A DNA stretch of 64,000 bases, taken from positions 62,001 through 126,000 of the forward strand of contig NZ_MAEJ01000032.1 of NCBI RefSeq assembly GCF_009933175.1, read 5' to 3'. This document shows, in pieces, positions 17,929-27,956 of this stretch. The notes under the pieces were generated by a model, which did not search any database, had not been told where the DNA came from, and worked only from the letters and a program-made list of their open reading frames with translations. The number at the start of each line of letters is the position of its first letter. Positions within the stretch are counted from its first letter, which is position 1. Source of the DNA: Candidatus Enterococcus huntleyi. GTDB taxonomy: Bacteria > Bacillota > Bacilli > Lactobacillales > Enterococcaceae. Made by a program: the position numbers and the translations under genes.

Positions 17929-19165
17929 GAATTTGGCCCTCCCCATAAATGATATATTTTGTAGACGTTAATTCTTCAAGTCCCATCGGTCCACGAGCGT
18001 GTAGTTTTTGTGTTGAGATGCCGATTTCGGCGCCAAAACCAAAGACAAAGCCATCGGTGAAACGAGTCGAAGCATTGACGTAGACCGCTGCTGCATCGAC
18101 TTCTTTGAGGAATTTTTGAGAAGCAAAGTAGTTATCTGTAACGATTGCCTCAGAGTGTTTTGTGTTGTAGCGATTGATGTGGGCGATGGCTTCCTCAAGT
18201 GTATCGACGACTTTAATCGCAAGAATGTAATCAGAAAATTCGGTTCCCCAGTCAGCTTCGGTTGCTGGTGTTGCTTGCGTCAGGATTTCGCACGCGCGCT
18301 CGTCACCACGAAGCGCTACCTGTTGCTCCAGCAAGGCTTTTTCCATCAAAGGTAGGAAGGTTTTGGCAACATCTGCGTGAATCAACAAGGTTTCTATCGA
18401 ATTACAAACGGAAGGCCGCGATGCTTTGGCATTGACCGTAATATCAATCGCCATTTGCAGCTGGGCATCTTTATCAACGTAGACATGATTGTTTCCAGTC
18501 CCTGTTTCAATAACAGGAACAGTCGCCGTTTCCTTGACTCGACGAATCAATCCAGCGCCACCGCGAGGGATTAAGACGTCCAGATAATCAGTCAGGCGCA
18601 TCATTTGATTAGCGACTTCGTGTGAGGTATCGCTGACAAATTGAATCGCTTCAACAGGTCCATTATTTTCGCGCAAGGAATTTTGTAGAATTTCAACCAA
18701 AATTTGATTGGATTGAAAGGCCTCTTTTCCACCACGTAAAATAACAGCATTTCCAGTTTTGAAACAAAGACTTGCAGCATCAGTTGTGACATTTGGTCGC
18801 GATTCATAGATAATACCAATCACGCCTAATGGCACTTTTTGGCGACCAATCATCAAGCCATCCTCATTTTTCCACATTTTTTCGACTTCCCCGATTGGAT
18901 CAGCTAGTTGAATGACTTGGCGAATCCCCTCAGCCATCTCAATAATGCGTTCTTCGGTCAAACGGAGTCGGTCCTGCATGGTTTCACTAATACCATTTTC
19001 AACAGCTTTGGCTAAATCCAGTTCATTCGCTTTTAATATCTGTGGAATCTGTGCTTCTAGCGCTTGAGCCATCTTATGTAGCAGTTGATTTTTTTCCTGT
19101 GTCGATAGCAGTGAAAGGGTCTGGGCGCTTGTTTTTGCTTGCTTTCCCATTACTTGTAAGTCCAT
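17921..19165 (-). CDS. proA: Glutamate-5-semialdehyde dehydrogenase (gamma-glutamyl phosphate reductase)
   Basis: 414 aa, the usual ProA length. It reduces gamma-glutamyl phosphate with NADPH to glutamate semialdehyde in proline synthesis. Typical stretches are [28 protein letters not shown]-like [30 protein letters not shown] and [15 protein letters not shown], which carries the catalytic Cys. The C-terminal [20 protein letters not shown] is diagnostic. ATG 19165 overlaps the proB stop by 1 nt (TAATG), with AAGGAGG just upstream. Confidence 0.95.
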   Translation of the reverse strand: MDLQVMGKQAKTSAQTLSLLSTQEKNQLLHKMAQALEAQIPQILKANELDLAKAVENGISETMQDRLRLTEERIIEMAEGIRQVIQLADPIGEVEKMWKNEDGLMIGRQKVPLGVIGIIYESRPNVTTDAASLCFKTGNAVILRGGKEAFQSNQILVEILQNSLRENNGPVEAIQFVSDTSHEVANQMMRLTDYLDVLIPRGGAGLIRRVKETATVPVIETGTGNNHVYVDKDAQLQMAIDITVNAKASRPSVCNSIETLLIHADVAKTFLPLMEKALLEQQVALRGDERACEILTQATPATEADWGTEFSDYILAIKVVDTLEEAIAHINRYNTKHSEAIVTDNYFASQKFLKEVDAAAVYVNASTRFTDGFVFGFGAEIGISTQKLHARGPMGLEELTSTKYIIYGEGQIRE

Positions 19166-19968
19166 TAGCTTTCCTCCTTAAATAGTGTCCCAATTGTTTC
19201 GCCGGCAAGAATATCAAAGATGATTTTAGGCTGTTTCCCATTGGCTAACACCATCATACTATTGTTATTTAATACCCGTTCAGCAGCCAGTAATTTACTT
19301 TGCATACCACCTGTTCCGAAAGCTGAGCCTGAGCCGCCAGCCTGCTCCATTAACTGTTCATCAATTTTTGAAATGCGTGAATAAAGTGTCGCTTGTTTAT
19401 TTTTCAGAGGATTATCTGAGTAAAATCCATCAATATCTGAAAGCATCAGTAAAACATCCGCTTGTACCAGCTGCGAGACAATAGCCGAAAGCTGGTCATT
19501 ATCGCCAAATTTGGTTAAATGATCCAACTCATCAACGGCAACCGTGTCATTTTCATTAACGATCGGGATAATTCCCATTTTCAGTAGCTGCTCGATGGTA
19601 TTGGTCACGTTTAGTCGGCTAGTAGGGAATTCAATCACATCGCGAGTCATCAAAATTTGACCTGTCAATTGACTATAAGTCGAAAATCGTTGCGTATAGA
19701 TGTTCATTAACTCCGCTTGTCCGACCGCTGCGACTGCTTGCTGTTCTCTGATTGTTTCGGGGCGACTGCTCAAACTCATCTTATTTAAACCAACACCAAT
19801 GGCTCCAGAAGAAACAAGGATGACTTCTTTCCCCTGATTTCTAAGGTCAGTTAAGACAAAGGCTAGCTGGTCAATCGCCGCTAAATTAATGTTTCCATTT
19901 GGGTAGATTAAGGTACTCGTGCCGACTTTTACGACAATCCGTTTTGCCTGCTGTAATTGTGCGCGCAT
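19165..19968 (-). CDS. proB: Glutamate 5-kinase
   Basis: Catalyses ATP-dependent phosphorylation of glutamate, the first step of proline synthesis. ATG 19968 has AGGAGG about 10 nt upstream. The ORF could extend 14 residues further, but that has no ribosome site. The 267-aa product is only the amino-acid-kinase domain: [12 protein letters not shown] (phosphate loop), [31 protein letters not shown] and [18 protein letters not shown]. The RNA-binding-like PUA domain found at the C-terminus of many ProB proteins is absent, as in other short Firmicute forms. First gene of proB-proA. Confidence 0.95.
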   Translation of the reverse strand: MRAQLQQAKRIVVKVGTSTLIYPNGNINLAAIDQLAFVLTDLRNQGKEVILVSSGAIGVGLNKMSLSSRPETIREQQAVAAVGQAELMNIYTQRFSTYSQLTGQILMTRDVIEFPTSRLNVTNTIEQLLKMGIIPIVNENDTVAVDELDHLTKFGDNDQLSAIVSQLVQADVLLMLSDIDGFYSDNPLKNKQATLYSRISKIDEQLMEQAGGSGSAFGTGGMQSKLLAAERVLNNNSMMVLANGKQPKIIFDILAGETIGTLFKEES

Positions 19969-20073
19969 CTGAGCACACCTCCTTGTTATAGAAAGAAACT
20001 GGGTACACAATTATGCCCCAGTCTTCTGTTTATTCAATACAACGATTAAAGAAACCCACAGTGTAAGGATTCT

Positions 20074-20101
20074 TCTATAGTTTACTAGTCTTTTAGTTCA
20101 A
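20074..20101 (-). promoter_or_regulatory. Promoter of proBA
   Basis: On the minus strand TTGAAC (20101-20096), a 16-bp spacer and TATAGA (20079-20074). The leader then contains a hairpin, ACTGGG...CCCAGT (about 20001-20026), just before the proB ribosome site. Confidence 0.5.
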
Positions 20102-20173
20102 ATGAAAGAGGTATATTACCTACTCTTTACCTAGGTTAACCAGGTACTATTTTCTATCTGAATTTTCCCAATC

Positions 20174-20422
20174 TTTTGAGATACACGGTGGCATGCTGCC
20201 AGGCTCTTCGGAGATTTCAGAGCTGTCAAAGAATACGAAGAGCGTATTCCCTGCCATCTCTTCCAATCTCTCAAGCCTAATCGGCAGTCTGCGCAACCTT
20301 TGATAAACGGTGGTCAACCGGCAGGTTCTTCGGAGATTTCAGAAAAGCCAACACATGCGAAAAGCGCATGAGTCGTCGTTTCTTCCAATCTCTCGAACCT
20401 AAACGCCATTTGCCGCAACCTT
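20174..20422 (-). repeat. Tandem pair of 122-bp structured repeats
   Basis: Two copies with a 122-bp period (about 20174-20300 and 20299-20422) share TCTTCGGAGATTTCAG, TTCCAATCTCTC and GCAACCTT. The copy nearer the DUF1015 gene overlaps its last codons. On the minus strand each copy folds into AGGYT/AGCCT-type and GAGATT/AATCTC stems around an inner hairpin. Stem sequences differ between copies but still pair (AGGTTC/GAACCT versus AGGCTT/GAGCCT; CATGCG/CGCATG versus GAATACG/CGTATTC). This is compensatory change, so an RNA or DNA structure seems to be preserved. No match to a riboswitch I know. Confidence 0.6.
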
Positions 20423-21643
20423 GTTTACAAATAACCCGCTTAATAGTTTTGGTTCGAACCAGGTTGATTTTGGTGGCATGATTTTGTCTGCGTCTGCGAC
20501 GGCTAGTAGGTTGTCCATGGTTGTTGGATAGACGGCGAAGGCGAGTGTCCATTTGCCACTGTCGACTAATTCTTCTAATTCTTTCATACCGCGGATGCCG
20601 CCGACGAAGTCGATGCGTTTGTCGGTTCGGATGTCCATGATACCAAAGATGTCTTCAAAGACGTTTTTTTGTAAGAGCGAGACATCTAATTGTTGTACAG
20701 GATCATTTGGTACAAGTTCTTCTTTGATTGTCAGCTTATACCAGCTGCCATCGAGGTATAATCCAAAGGTTTTGGCTTCCATCGGTTTGCCTTCTGGGAC
20801 CTTTTCGACGGTGAAGATTTCTTCTAATCGAGAGAAGAAGTCTTCAGGAATGGGTACGTTTAGCACGCGATTATAATCAAGAATTTCTAATTCTTCTTTT
20901 GGAAAAATAACAGATAAGAAGAAATTGAACGGTGCATCTTCAGGCGCATCTGGGAATTCTTGATGACGTTTTTGACCAACCTTGACGGCAGATTCTGTCC
21001 GATGATGGCCGTCTGCGATATATAAGGCAGGCACGTTGTCTGCAAAGGATGCTGAAATTTGTTGGATAATAGCTGGATCATCGATGCACCAGACTTGGTG
21101 ATTCACATCATGAAAGCTATCAAATTGATAAATGGCTTGGTGTTGTGCTTTCCAGTTATCCATTAGGTCTTGAATTGTAGCTTCTTTTCGATACGTCAGG
21201 AAAATTGGGCTAGTATTAGCATCGCAGGCATCGATATGTTTGATACGATCGACTTCTTTTTCTGGTCGCGTGTATTCATGTTTTTTAATTTTGCCGGTTT
21301 CATAATCTTGAATCGACGTACAGGCGACAATACCGGTTTGACTGCGGCCATTCATCGTCAGTTGATACAGATAAAGCATTGGTGCTGCTTCTTGCTGCAA
21401 CCAGCCTTTTTTCAGAAAGTCGGCTAAGTTTTCAGCGGCTTTTTGATAGACTTTTTCATCGTAAGGCGAAAGGTCACTAGGTAAGTCAATCTCAGCTTTA
21501 TCGATGTGCAAATAAGAGTAAGGATTATCTTTGGCTAAATCAGCGGCTTCGCTAGAATTTAGCACGTCATAGGGCAGTGTGGCTACTTCGGCCACATGCT
21601 CGACGCTTGGTCGGATGGCTTTAAACGGACGAACAACGACCAT
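20399..21643 (-). CDS. DUF1015 domain protein linked to serine synthesis
   Basis: 414 aa of the DUF1015 family (PF06245), with the characteristic YIADGHHRTESAVKVG motif and start VRPFKAIRPSVEHV. The biochemical role of the family is not established to my knowledge. It is often found beside serA and serC, and here its start overlaps the serA stop by 1 nt. serB (phosphoserine phosphatase) is not in the operon, so a role in the last step or in control of serine synthesis is conceivable. That is inference from context only. Confidence 0.85.
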   Translation of the reverse strand: MVVVRPFKAIRPSVEHVAEVATLPYDVLNSSEAADLAKDNPYSYLHIDKAEIDLPSDLSPYDEKVYQKAAENLADFLKKGWLQQEAAPMLYLYQLTMNGRSQTGIVACTSIQDYETGKIKKHEYTRPEKEVDRIKHIDACDANTSPIFLTYRKEATIQDLMDNWKAQHQAIYQFDSFHDVNHQVWCIDDPAIIQQISASFADNVPALYIADGHHRTESAVKVGQKRHQEFPDAPEDAPFNFFLSVIFPKEELEILDYNRVLNVPIPEDFFSRLEEIFTVEKVPEGKPMEAKTFGLYLDGSWYKLTIKEELVPNDPVQQLDVSLLQKNVFEDIFGIMDIRTDKRIDFVGGIRGMKELEELVDSGKWTLAFAVYPTTMDNLLAVADADKIMPPKSTWFEPKLLSGLFVNKVAANGV

Positions 21644-22830
21644 TAATAATGCACTCCTTCCTGATTCTTGATAGTCCGGACATAAATGATTTTATCCGAA
21701 TTTTGAATTTTTTCAGCGACAGCGGCAATTTTTTCTTCATCGGTTTCAGCAATATCAATTAGTGTGTAGGCATAATCGTCTCGACTTTTGTTAATCATCG
21801 TGTCAATATTCATGCCCAAGTTAGCAATCCCAGATGAAATGAGACCCAGCATATTCGGCACATTTTCATGGATAATTGCGAAACGGTATGGCGAATTAAA
21901 TGACATTTCAACTTCAGGGAAGTTAACTGAGCGTTTGATTTCGCCAGTTTCTAGAAATTTCTTCAAGGTTCTAGCAGCCATTTTGGCGCAATTGACTTCG
22001 GCTTCTTCAGTTGAGGCACCTAAGTGTGGCAACACAAGAATTTGTTCGTTATGCAATAAGCGCTCGTCAGCGAAATCCGTCACATAGCGGGCAATTTCGC
22101 CAGTCTGGATGGCTTCTAACACAGCGGCTGTATCAACGAGTTCTCCACGGGCAAAATTTAAAAGAACGGCGTTTTTCTTCATTTTTTTCAACTGTTGCGT
22201 ACTTATTAAATGACGGGTCTCTTCATTTAAAGGAATATGAATCGAAATAAAATCACAGTTAGCAAAAATGTCCTCTATAGAGGTGGCACGATTGACCCGG
22301 CGCGAAATGCTCCATGCAGTATCGACGGAAACGAAGGGATCATAACCTGTAACTTCCATGCCGAGGCGGTAGGCGTCGTTGGCAACCATGGCACCGATCG
22401 CACCTAAACCGATCACACCTAGATGTTTGCCTTCAAGCTCATGGCCAGCAAATTGTTTTTTATTGGCTTCGGCTTGGTCTTCGACGTCATCACCTGCTAA
22501 GGTTTGAACCCATTGCGCACCTTGCACAAGGGGGCGTACAGAGACTAGTAAGCTAGCTAAGACGAGTTCTTTCACGGCATTGGCATTAGCGCCAGGCGTA
22601 TTAAAGACGACGATGCCTTTTTCAGCACAGTCTTTCACGGGGACATTATTGGTCCCAGCACCAGCGCGGGCGATTGCTAGCACTGATTTTGGAAAGTCAT
22701 AGTTGTGAAGGTTTTGACTGCGCAAAATGATCCCAACTGGATTTTCAGTTTGATTGATGGTGAATTTATCAGCCGTGAAGCGCTGTAAGCCTTCTGGCGC
22801 AATTTCGTTAAAGGTTTTAATATCATACAT
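21643..22830 (-). CDS. serA: D-3-phosphoglycerate dehydrogenase with ACT domain
   Basis: NAD-dependent oxidation of 3-phosphoglycerate, the first step of serine synthesis. The 395-aa form starts at ATG 22830, with GGGGGA about 9 nt upstream and 4 nt after the serC stop. A longer ORF start at 22872 would overlap serC. Visible features: Rossmann motif GVIGLGAIGAMVAND, substrate residues FARGELVD, catalytic-type HLGASTEEAEVN, and a C-terminal ACT-like domain (about 315-395: NVPNMLGLISSGIANLGMNI). The ACT domain suggests feedback by serine or a related ligand. It is the short SerA class. Confidence 0.93.
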   Translation of the reverse strand: MYDIKTFNEIAPEGLQRFTADKFTINQTENPVGIILRSQNLHNYDFPKSVLAIARAGAGTNNVPVKDCAEKGIVVFNTPGANANAVKELVLASLLVSVRPLVQGAQWVQTLAGDDVEDQAEANKKQFAGHELEGKHLGVIGLGAIGAMVANDAYRLGMEVTGYDPFVSVDTAWSISRRVNRATSIEDIFANCDFISIHIPLNEETRHLISTQQLKKMKKNAVLLNFARGELVDTAAVLEAIQTGEIARYVTDFADERLLHNEQILVLPHLGASTEEAEVNCAKMAARTLKKFLETGEIKRSVNFPEVEMSFNSPYRFAIIHENVPNMLGLISSGIANLGMNIDTMINKSRDDYAYTLIDIAETDEEKIAAVAEKIQNSDKIIYVRTIKNQEGVHY

Positions 22831-22834
22831 GTGC

Positions 22835-23935
22835 TTAATTTCCCCCATTTTCTTGAGTAAATTCTTGTTCAAAGGTCTGCATAAAATCGATCAGCGCGTG
22901 GACGCCTTCTATTGGAAAGGCATTATAGAGACTCGCACGCATGCCGCCGACTAATCGATGGCCTTTAAGATTTTCGAATCCTTGTTGGGTAGCTTGTGCG
23001 ACAAATTTTTTGTCCAAGGCTTCATCACCGGTTACAAATGGGATATTTGTCAGTGAGCGGAAAGCTGGATCGACGGGACTTGAGAATAAGGCTGAGCGAT
23101 CGATTGCTTCATACAATAAGGCTGCTTTTTCTTGGTCTTGTTTTAGAATGCCAGCAATCGCACCTTGTTCTTTAATCCATTCAAAAACTAACTTGGCAAT
23201 ATAAATTGAGTAAGTTGGTGGCGTATTGTAGAGTGAATGATTGTCGGCTTGTAATTTGTAATCTAGCATGGCGCTTGGCACTTCGCATAGACCGAGTAAG
23301 TCGTCACGAATGATAACGACAGTTAAGCCAGCGGGGCCAATATTTTTTTGCGCACCGGCATAAATCACGCCGAAGTCAGAGACCTTGTAGTCATTGGCTA
23401 GGATATTTGAAGACATATCGGCCACCAAAGGAACATTTCCAGTGTTTGGTAAGTCGGTAAAGGCTGTCCCTTCAATTGTATTATTCGTAGTGATATGCAC
23501 GTAGGCAGCGTCTGGATCAATCATTGCTTCAGTAACCTCTGGGATATAGGTGAAGTTTTTATCTTCGCTACTCGCCAGTACATCAACTTCGACGGTCGCC
23601 AGCTTCTTCGCTTCGGATATGGCTTTTTTCGACCATGTCCCAGTATTAATATAATGTGCTTTTTTATTTTGAGCGAGGTTTAACGGCACCATCGTAAATT
23701 GAAGGCTTGCCCCACCTTGTAAAAATAACACTTGGTAGTTATCAGGAATTTGCATGAGCTCTCTTAATAATTGCTCCGCATCTTGAATAATAGCTTCAAA
23801 TAAGGATGATCGATGACTCAGTTCCATAACGGACATTCCACTGTTTTGATAATCCAAAAGTTCGGATTTTGCTTTTTCCAATACAGGTTTCGGTAAAACG
23901 GCAGGGCCAGCTGAAAAATTATACACAGTTGTCAT
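22835..23935 (-). CDS. serC: Phosphoserine aminotransferase
   Basis: PLP enzyme converting 3-phosphohydroxypyruvate and glutamate into phosphoserine. 366 aa, with start motif [32 protein letters not shown], the PLP-lysine region [14 protein letters not shown], and C-terminal [19 protein letters not shown] precedes ATG 23935. First gene of serC-serA-DUF1015 on the minus strand, with an extended -10 promoter at 23999-24007 and a perfect palindrome in the leader. Confidence 0.95.
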   Translation of the reverse strand: MTTVYNFSAGPAVLPKPVLEKAKSELLDYQNSGMSVMELSHRSSLFEAIIQDAEQLLRELMQIPDNYQVLFLQGGASLQFTMVPLNLAQNKKAHYINTGTWSKKAISEAKKLATVEVDVLASSEDKNFTYIPEVTEAMIDPDAAYVHITTNNTIEGTAFTDLPNTGNVPLVADMSSNILANDYKVSDFGVIYAGAQKNIGPAGLTVVIIRDDLLGLCEVPSAMLDYKLQADNHSLYNTPPTYSIYIAKLVFEWIKEQGAIAGILKQDQEKAALLYEAIDRSALFSSPVDPAFRSLTNIPFVTGDEALDKKFVAQATQQGFENLKGHRLVGGMRASLYNAFPIEGVHALIDFMQTFEQEFTQENGGN

Positions 23936-23960
23936 ACATCTATCTCTCCTTTTTTGTGAT

Positions 23961-23980
23961 TATTCAATTAGAATTGAATA
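23961..23980. promoter_or_regulatory. Perfect palindrome in the serC leader
   Basis: TATTCAATTAGAATTGAATA has two 9-bp arms and a 2-bp centre. It lies between the serC -10 and its ribosome site, where a repressor would block transcription. A half-site CAATTGAAT recurs at about 24041-24049. The cognate regulator is unknown. Confidence 0.5.
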
Positions 23981-23998
23981 AAAATAAATGTGAAAATA

Positions 23999-24007
23999 AT
24001 TATAACA
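23999..24007 (-). promoter_or_regulatory. Extended -10 promoter of serC
   Basis: On the minus strand TGTTATAAT reads from 24007 to 23999. No close -35 match is seen. Confidence 0.5.
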
Positions 24008-24169
24008 GAAAGAGTTAAATGATAATAGTCTAATTTTTCAACAATTGAATGGAAATAACGGGTAGAATTCGTCCAAAAAAAGAAAATTTACTGAATATTT
24101 ACTTAAGTTCGGTAGAAAACCTCCCTTGCTATGTTAAAATAATTCTAAGAGAAATTAGGAGGTTTTTTA

Positions 24170-24697
24170 ATGAAAAAAAGAGGCTTTGAGATTGTGTCAA
24201 CATTTGAAAACGACGGGATTCATTTACCGAAAAGAGCGACGAAAGATGCGGCAGGCTACGATTTTGAAGCAGCTAGCGATGTGACGATTCCTAGCATCTG
24301 GAAATTAGGAATTTCGCAAGGATTGAAGACACTTTTAGGAAAAGACGAACAATCGATTGAACAAGAAGAAAAGAAATTAAAGCCAGTTTTAGTACCGACG
24401 GGCATTAAATCATATATGGGCGAAGACGAATATTTACAGTTGGCGAATCGCTCGAGTAATTCTTTGAAACGTTTTTTACTGCTGCCTAACGGTGTCGGCA
24501 TCATCGACAGTGATTATTATGGCAATCCATCGAATGAAGGGCATATTATGTTCCAATTTATCAATTTTGGGATTCGTGATGTGCATATTAAGAAGGGTGA
24601 ACGAATTGGGCAAGGAATTTTCCTACCGTTTTTAAAAGCAGATCAGGATACAGCCGAAAACGTTCGAACTGGTGGCTTCGGCTCATCAAATAAATAA
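24170..24697 (+). CDS. dut: dUTP diphosphatase-like protein
   Basis: Hydrolyses dUTP to dUMP, limiting uracil in DNA. 175 aa with all five trimeric dUTPase motifs: 1 AGYDFEAA, 2 NRSSN, 3 GVGIIDSDYYGN, 4 GERIGQGIF, 5 RTGGFGSSNK. An insertion of about 30 residues between motifs 1 and 2 (WKLGISQGLKTLLGKDEQSIEQ) makes it longer than the common 145-150 aa form. GGAGG lies about 8 nt before ATG 24170. That GGAGG is the right arm of an AAAACCTCC/GGAGGTTTT repeat starting near 24115, which could mask the site if transcribed. Confidence 0.88.
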   Translation: MKKRGFEIVSTFENDGIHLPKRATKDAAGYDFEAASDVTIPSIWKLGISQGLKTLLGKDEQSIEQEEKKLKPVLVPTGIKSYMGEDEYLQLANRSSNSLKRFLLLPNGVGIIDSDYYGNPSNEGHIMFQFINFGIRDVHIKKGERIGQGIFLPFLKADQDTAENVRTGGFGSSNK

Positions 24698-24840
24698 GAA
24701 GAAAATGGGTCAAATACGTAATTTATTGCAGGAATATGATAGAATAAAGGAACAGCAAAATAGCTGACTGATGTAGGTAGAAGTGATGACTGAAATAGTC
24801 AGAATTACGCAGCATAAATAGTCAGTAGCGATTGCCAAAA

Positions 24841-24868
24841 AATGGTCAACATTCAATGGTCAACATTT
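24841..24868 (+). repeat. 14-bp tandem repeat upstream of radA
   Basis: AATGGTCAACATT(C/T) occurs twice in direct succession. The surrounding 24698-25004 stretch has no gene. It also contains the possible extended -10 element TGATAGAAT near 24736. Confidence 0.5.
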
Positions 24869-25004
24869 GATGATCAGGGTTCGCGCAGATTTTGCATAAA
24901 GTAGATAGAATAGTAACTATAGATTTAAGAACAGATTATCAGCGGAAAATGACTAATGGCGTCATATTTGACGATAGATTAGCGAAAAGGTGAGGAGACG
25001 AGAG

Positions 25005-26384
25005 ATGGCTAAAAAAGCAAAAGCACAGTTCGTTTGTCAATCTTGTGGGTATGTATCACCTAAATATTTAGGCCGATGTCCCAACTGTGGGCAGTGGAAT
25101 TCTATGGTAGAAGAGATTATTCAAGACACCACGGATCGCCGCGTGCGCACGAGTATTACGGGTCAAAAAGCCCAACCAATGAAACTAACTGACATTGTTC
25201 CCAAAAAGGAACCGCGCGTTCAAACGCAGTTATCCGAATTAAACCGCGTCTTAGGTGGCGGTGTGGTGCCAGGCTCCTTAGTCTTAATTGGTGGGGATCC
25301 AGGGATCGGGAAATCGACGTTACTATTACAGGTTTCTCAGCAGCTAGCAGCGACTGGCGGTAAGGTTTTATACGTATCTGGTGAAGAAAGTGCTGACCAA
25401 ATCAAGATGCGGGCAGAACGTTTAGGGGCGATTAATAACGAATTTTATATTTACCCTGAGACAGATATGCACGAAATTAGTCGGTCGATTGAGAATATGG
25501 CACCGGATTATGTCATCATTGACTCGATTCAGACGATGACACAGCCGGATATTACCAGTGTGGCAGGCAGTGTCAGCCAAGTGCGTGAGACAACGGCTGA
25601 GCTCTTAAAATTGGCAAAAACCAATGGGATTGCGATCTTTATCGTTGGGCATGTGACCAAGGAAGGTTCGATTGCGGGACCGCGGATGTTGGAGCATATG
25701 GTGGATACCGTGTTGTATTTTGAAGGCGAAAAACACCATAGTTTCCGAATTCTACGAGCAGTTAAGAATCGTTTTGGTTCAACCAATGAGATTGGGATTT
25801 TTGAGATGCGCGAGCAGGGCTTAGTGGAAGTCGCCAATCCTTCCCAAGTCTTCTTGGAGGAACGTTTGGCGGGTGCTACAGGTTCGGCGATTGTTGTGAC
25901 GATGGAAGGCAGTCGGCCAATTTTGGTTGAGGTCCAAGCGTTAGTCACGCCAACAATGTTCGGTAATGCTAAGCGAACGACGACCGGCCTAGACTTTAAT
26001 CGTGTGTCATTAATTATGGCGGTTCTTGAGAAACGCGCAGGTTTACTGTTGCAAAATCAAGATGCTTATTTGAAGGCCGCGGGTGGCGTGCGCTTGAATG
26101 AGCCAGCGATTGACTTGGCTGTGGCGGTGAGTATCGCTTCAAGTTATCGTGAAAAAGGCACCCAATCGACGGAATGTTTTATCGGCGAGATGGGTCTGAC
26201 TGGTGAAATTCGGCGGGTAAGTCATATCGAACAACGTGTTCGGGAAGTGAAAAAATTAGGCTTTACTAAAGTTTATTTGCCTAAAAATAATCTCAGTGGC
26301 TGGGATCCGCCCAAAGGGATTGAAATTGTGGGCGTTGCAACGATTGGCGAAACGCTCAGAAAAGTCTTCGGTGCCTCTTCATAG
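25005..26384 (+). CDS. radA: DNA repair protein RadA
   Basis: A RecA-like ATPase with helicase activity in branch migration and recombination intermediates. From ATG 25005 (GGAG 9 nt upstream) it has 459 aa. An N-terminal C4 zinc finger (C11, C14, C25, C28: CQSCG...CPNCG) precedes Walker [11 protein letters not shown] (96-105), the RadA-specific KNRFG loop ([11 protein letters not shown]) and a C-terminal Lon-protease-like domain. An upstream in-frame ATG at 24990 would add five residues but lies ahead of the ribosome site. In Firmicutes it stands just before a PIN-TRAM gene, as here. Confidence 0.95.
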   Translation: MAKKAKAQFVCQSCGYVSPKYLGRCPNCGQWNSMVEEIIQDTTDRRVRTSITGQKAQPMKLTDIVPKKEPRVQTQLSELNRVLGGGVVPGSLVLIGGDPGIGKSTLLLQVSQQLAATGGKVLYVSGEESADQIKMRAERLGAINNEFYIYPETDMHEISRSIENMAPDYVIIDSIQTMTQPDITSVAGSVSQVRETTAELLKLAKTNGIAIFIVGHVTKEGSIAGPRMLEHMVDTVLYFEGEKHHSFRILRAVKNRFGSTNEIGIFEMREQGLVEVANPSQVFLEERLAGATGSAIVVTMEGSRPILVEVQALVTPTMFGNAKRTTTGLDFNRVSLIMAVLEKRAGLLLQNQDAYLKAAGGVRLNEPAIDLAVAVSIASSYREKGTQSTECFIGEMGLTGEIRRVSHIEQRVREVKKLGFTKVYLPKNNLSGWDPPKGIEIVGVATIGETLRKVFGASS

Positions 26385-26603
26385 AAAGAACGTTTCATAA
26401 GGGAAGTTTCGCAAAGATAGTTTTGTAGAAAGAACTAAAGAATAGAATTGAACTGTAGAACTAAAGAATAAAAACTGAACATTAATAACTAAGGGCTGCA
26501 GATGAGCGCGTAGGTGTGCTGATCTGCTTGCTCCTAATACCTAGAGCGTGCGATGAGGCGCTCAAAATAACAACAAAAACAAAAATAAACTGGAGGGATG
26601 AAC

Positions 26604-27743
26604 ATGCAAAAACGAGTAATTACTTTGTTAATGATCATTGCTGGCGCAAGTCTGGGCATTTCTTTTTTACCGGCTGCGTGGACAGCATTAGGCTATGAAA
26701 ACAATAGCTGGCTTAACAATCATTTAGTCAATAGCTTGGTTGGTGCACTTATTTTCTTTTTATTATCTTTACTATTGGCGAAAAATATTGTGACTGGCTT
26801 GAAACGTGTGGAAACAAAATTGAGTGAATTGAGTCTGACGTACCTATTATTTGGTGCGGTCGGCGCGATTATTGGGTTGACTTTAGGAGTTATTTTATCG
26901 ACTCCTTTATACAATTTAGATATTCCATTTATTAATAGTGTGGTACCAATTCTCCTGATGATTATCCTGGGTTACCTAGGGTTTCGTATGGGGACAACTA
27001 GAATTGACGAGTGGAAGAAAATCTTTACGCCGAAGCAGAAGAAGACGGATGCTGCACCTGAGAGTCAAATGTTGGATCGGAAAGTCGAAGATCATTTCCA
27101 CAAATATAAAATTCTTGATACGAGTGTCATCATCGATGGTCGAATCTATGATATTGCCAAGTCAGGATTTTTAGAAGGTGTTATTTTAATTCCTAATTTT
27201 GTGTTGTATGAATTGCAATATATTGCGGATTCTGGTGATAGCTTGAAACGTGTCCGTGGTCGCCGTGGCTTAGATATCTTGAATTCTTTGCAAAAAGAAG
27301 AGGGTATTACGGTTGAAATGTACGATGGTGATTTCGAAGATATTGCCGAAGTTGATAGCAAATTAATCAAATTAGCGAAATTGTTAGATGGCGTCGTTGT
27401 GACGAATGACTACAATTTAAATAAAGTATCAGAGTTTCAAAATGTTCCTGTGCTAAATATTAATGCCTTGGCAAACGCGGTGAAACCGGTGGTCATTCCT
27501 GGGGAAACGATGGAAGTTTTACTGGTTAAAGCAGGAACTGAGCGCCAACAAGGGGTGGCTTATCTAGATGACGGCACGATGATCGTGGTGGAAGATGGCC
27601 AACATTATATGAACGAACGCATCCAGGTTGTGGTAACGAGCGCGCTGCAAACAGCGGCTGGACGGATGATTTTTGCTAAACCGGCTCACTCGGGTCGTGG
27701 GATTGATGCGACAAAAAGTGCGTCAAATAAAAAAGATAAATAA
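26604..27743 (+). CDS. PIN and TRAM domain membrane protein, YacL family
   Basis: About 379 aa. Four hydrophobic segments (residues 5-130) precede a PIN nuclease-like domain (about 168-290) with acidic residues in KILDTSVIIDGRI and VVTNDYNLNK. A C-terminal TRAM-like RNA-binding domain (about 300-355) starts near PGETMEVLLVKAG. This is the YacL arrangement next to radA. The role is poorly defined, perhaps RNA cleavage at the membrane. GGAGGG directly touches the first ATG (26598), so the ATG two codons later at 26604 is preferred. Confidence 0.88.
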   Translation: MQKRVITLLMIIAGASLGISFLPAAWTALGYENNSWLNNHLVNSLVGALIFFLLSLLLAKNIVTGLKRVETKLSELSLTYLLFGAVGAIIGLTLGVILSTPLYNLDIPFINSVVPILLMIILGYLGFRMGTTRIDEWKKIFTPKQKKTDAAPESQMLDRKVEDHFHKYKILDTSVIIDGRIYDIAKSGFLEGVILIPNFVLYELQYIADSGDSLKRVRGRRGLDILNSLQKEEGITVEMYDGDFEDIAEVDSKLIKLAKLLDGVVVTNDYNLNKVSEFQNVPVLNINALANAVKPVVIPGETMEVLLVKAGTERQQGVAYLDDGTMIVVEDGQHYMNERIQVVVTSALQTAAGRMIFAKPAHSGRGIDATKSASNKKDK

Positions 27744-27781
27744 TAGGAATCAATCTTCAAAGGGAACTTTGAAGTCTTAGC

Positions 27782-27810
27782 TTTACTAATTGCGCTATTG
27801 ATTGTACAAT
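27782..27810 (+). promoter_or_regulatory. Probable promoter of gltX
   Basis: TTTACT (27782-27787), 17 bp, TACAAT (27805-27810). A hairpin CTTCAAAG-GGAA-CTTTGAAG just upstream (27754-27773) may end the preceding transcript, although it lacks a T-run. Confidence 0.5.
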
Positions 27811-27956
27811 TTTAGCTGAACAGTTAATCAAAATTTAGTGAGAAAAAGGCGGAAATGTAAACCTGATTTTCACTGAAGAACTAATTTGAGTATTAATTGA
27901 AGAAGCAATTATACACGAAGGAATCAACTAAAGAGAGTAAGGAAAGAGGAAAAACT

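Noticed and set aside
20174-20422. Tandem glycine riboswitch
   Set aside because: Tandem arrangement and amino-acid context suggested it, but the conserved glycine-aptamer bases are not there.
20277-20552. 91-aa minus-strand ORF ending KVAQTAD
   Set aside because: It is out of frame with the DUF1015 gene; its end mirrors the DUF1015 C-terminus only because of the 122-bp repeat.
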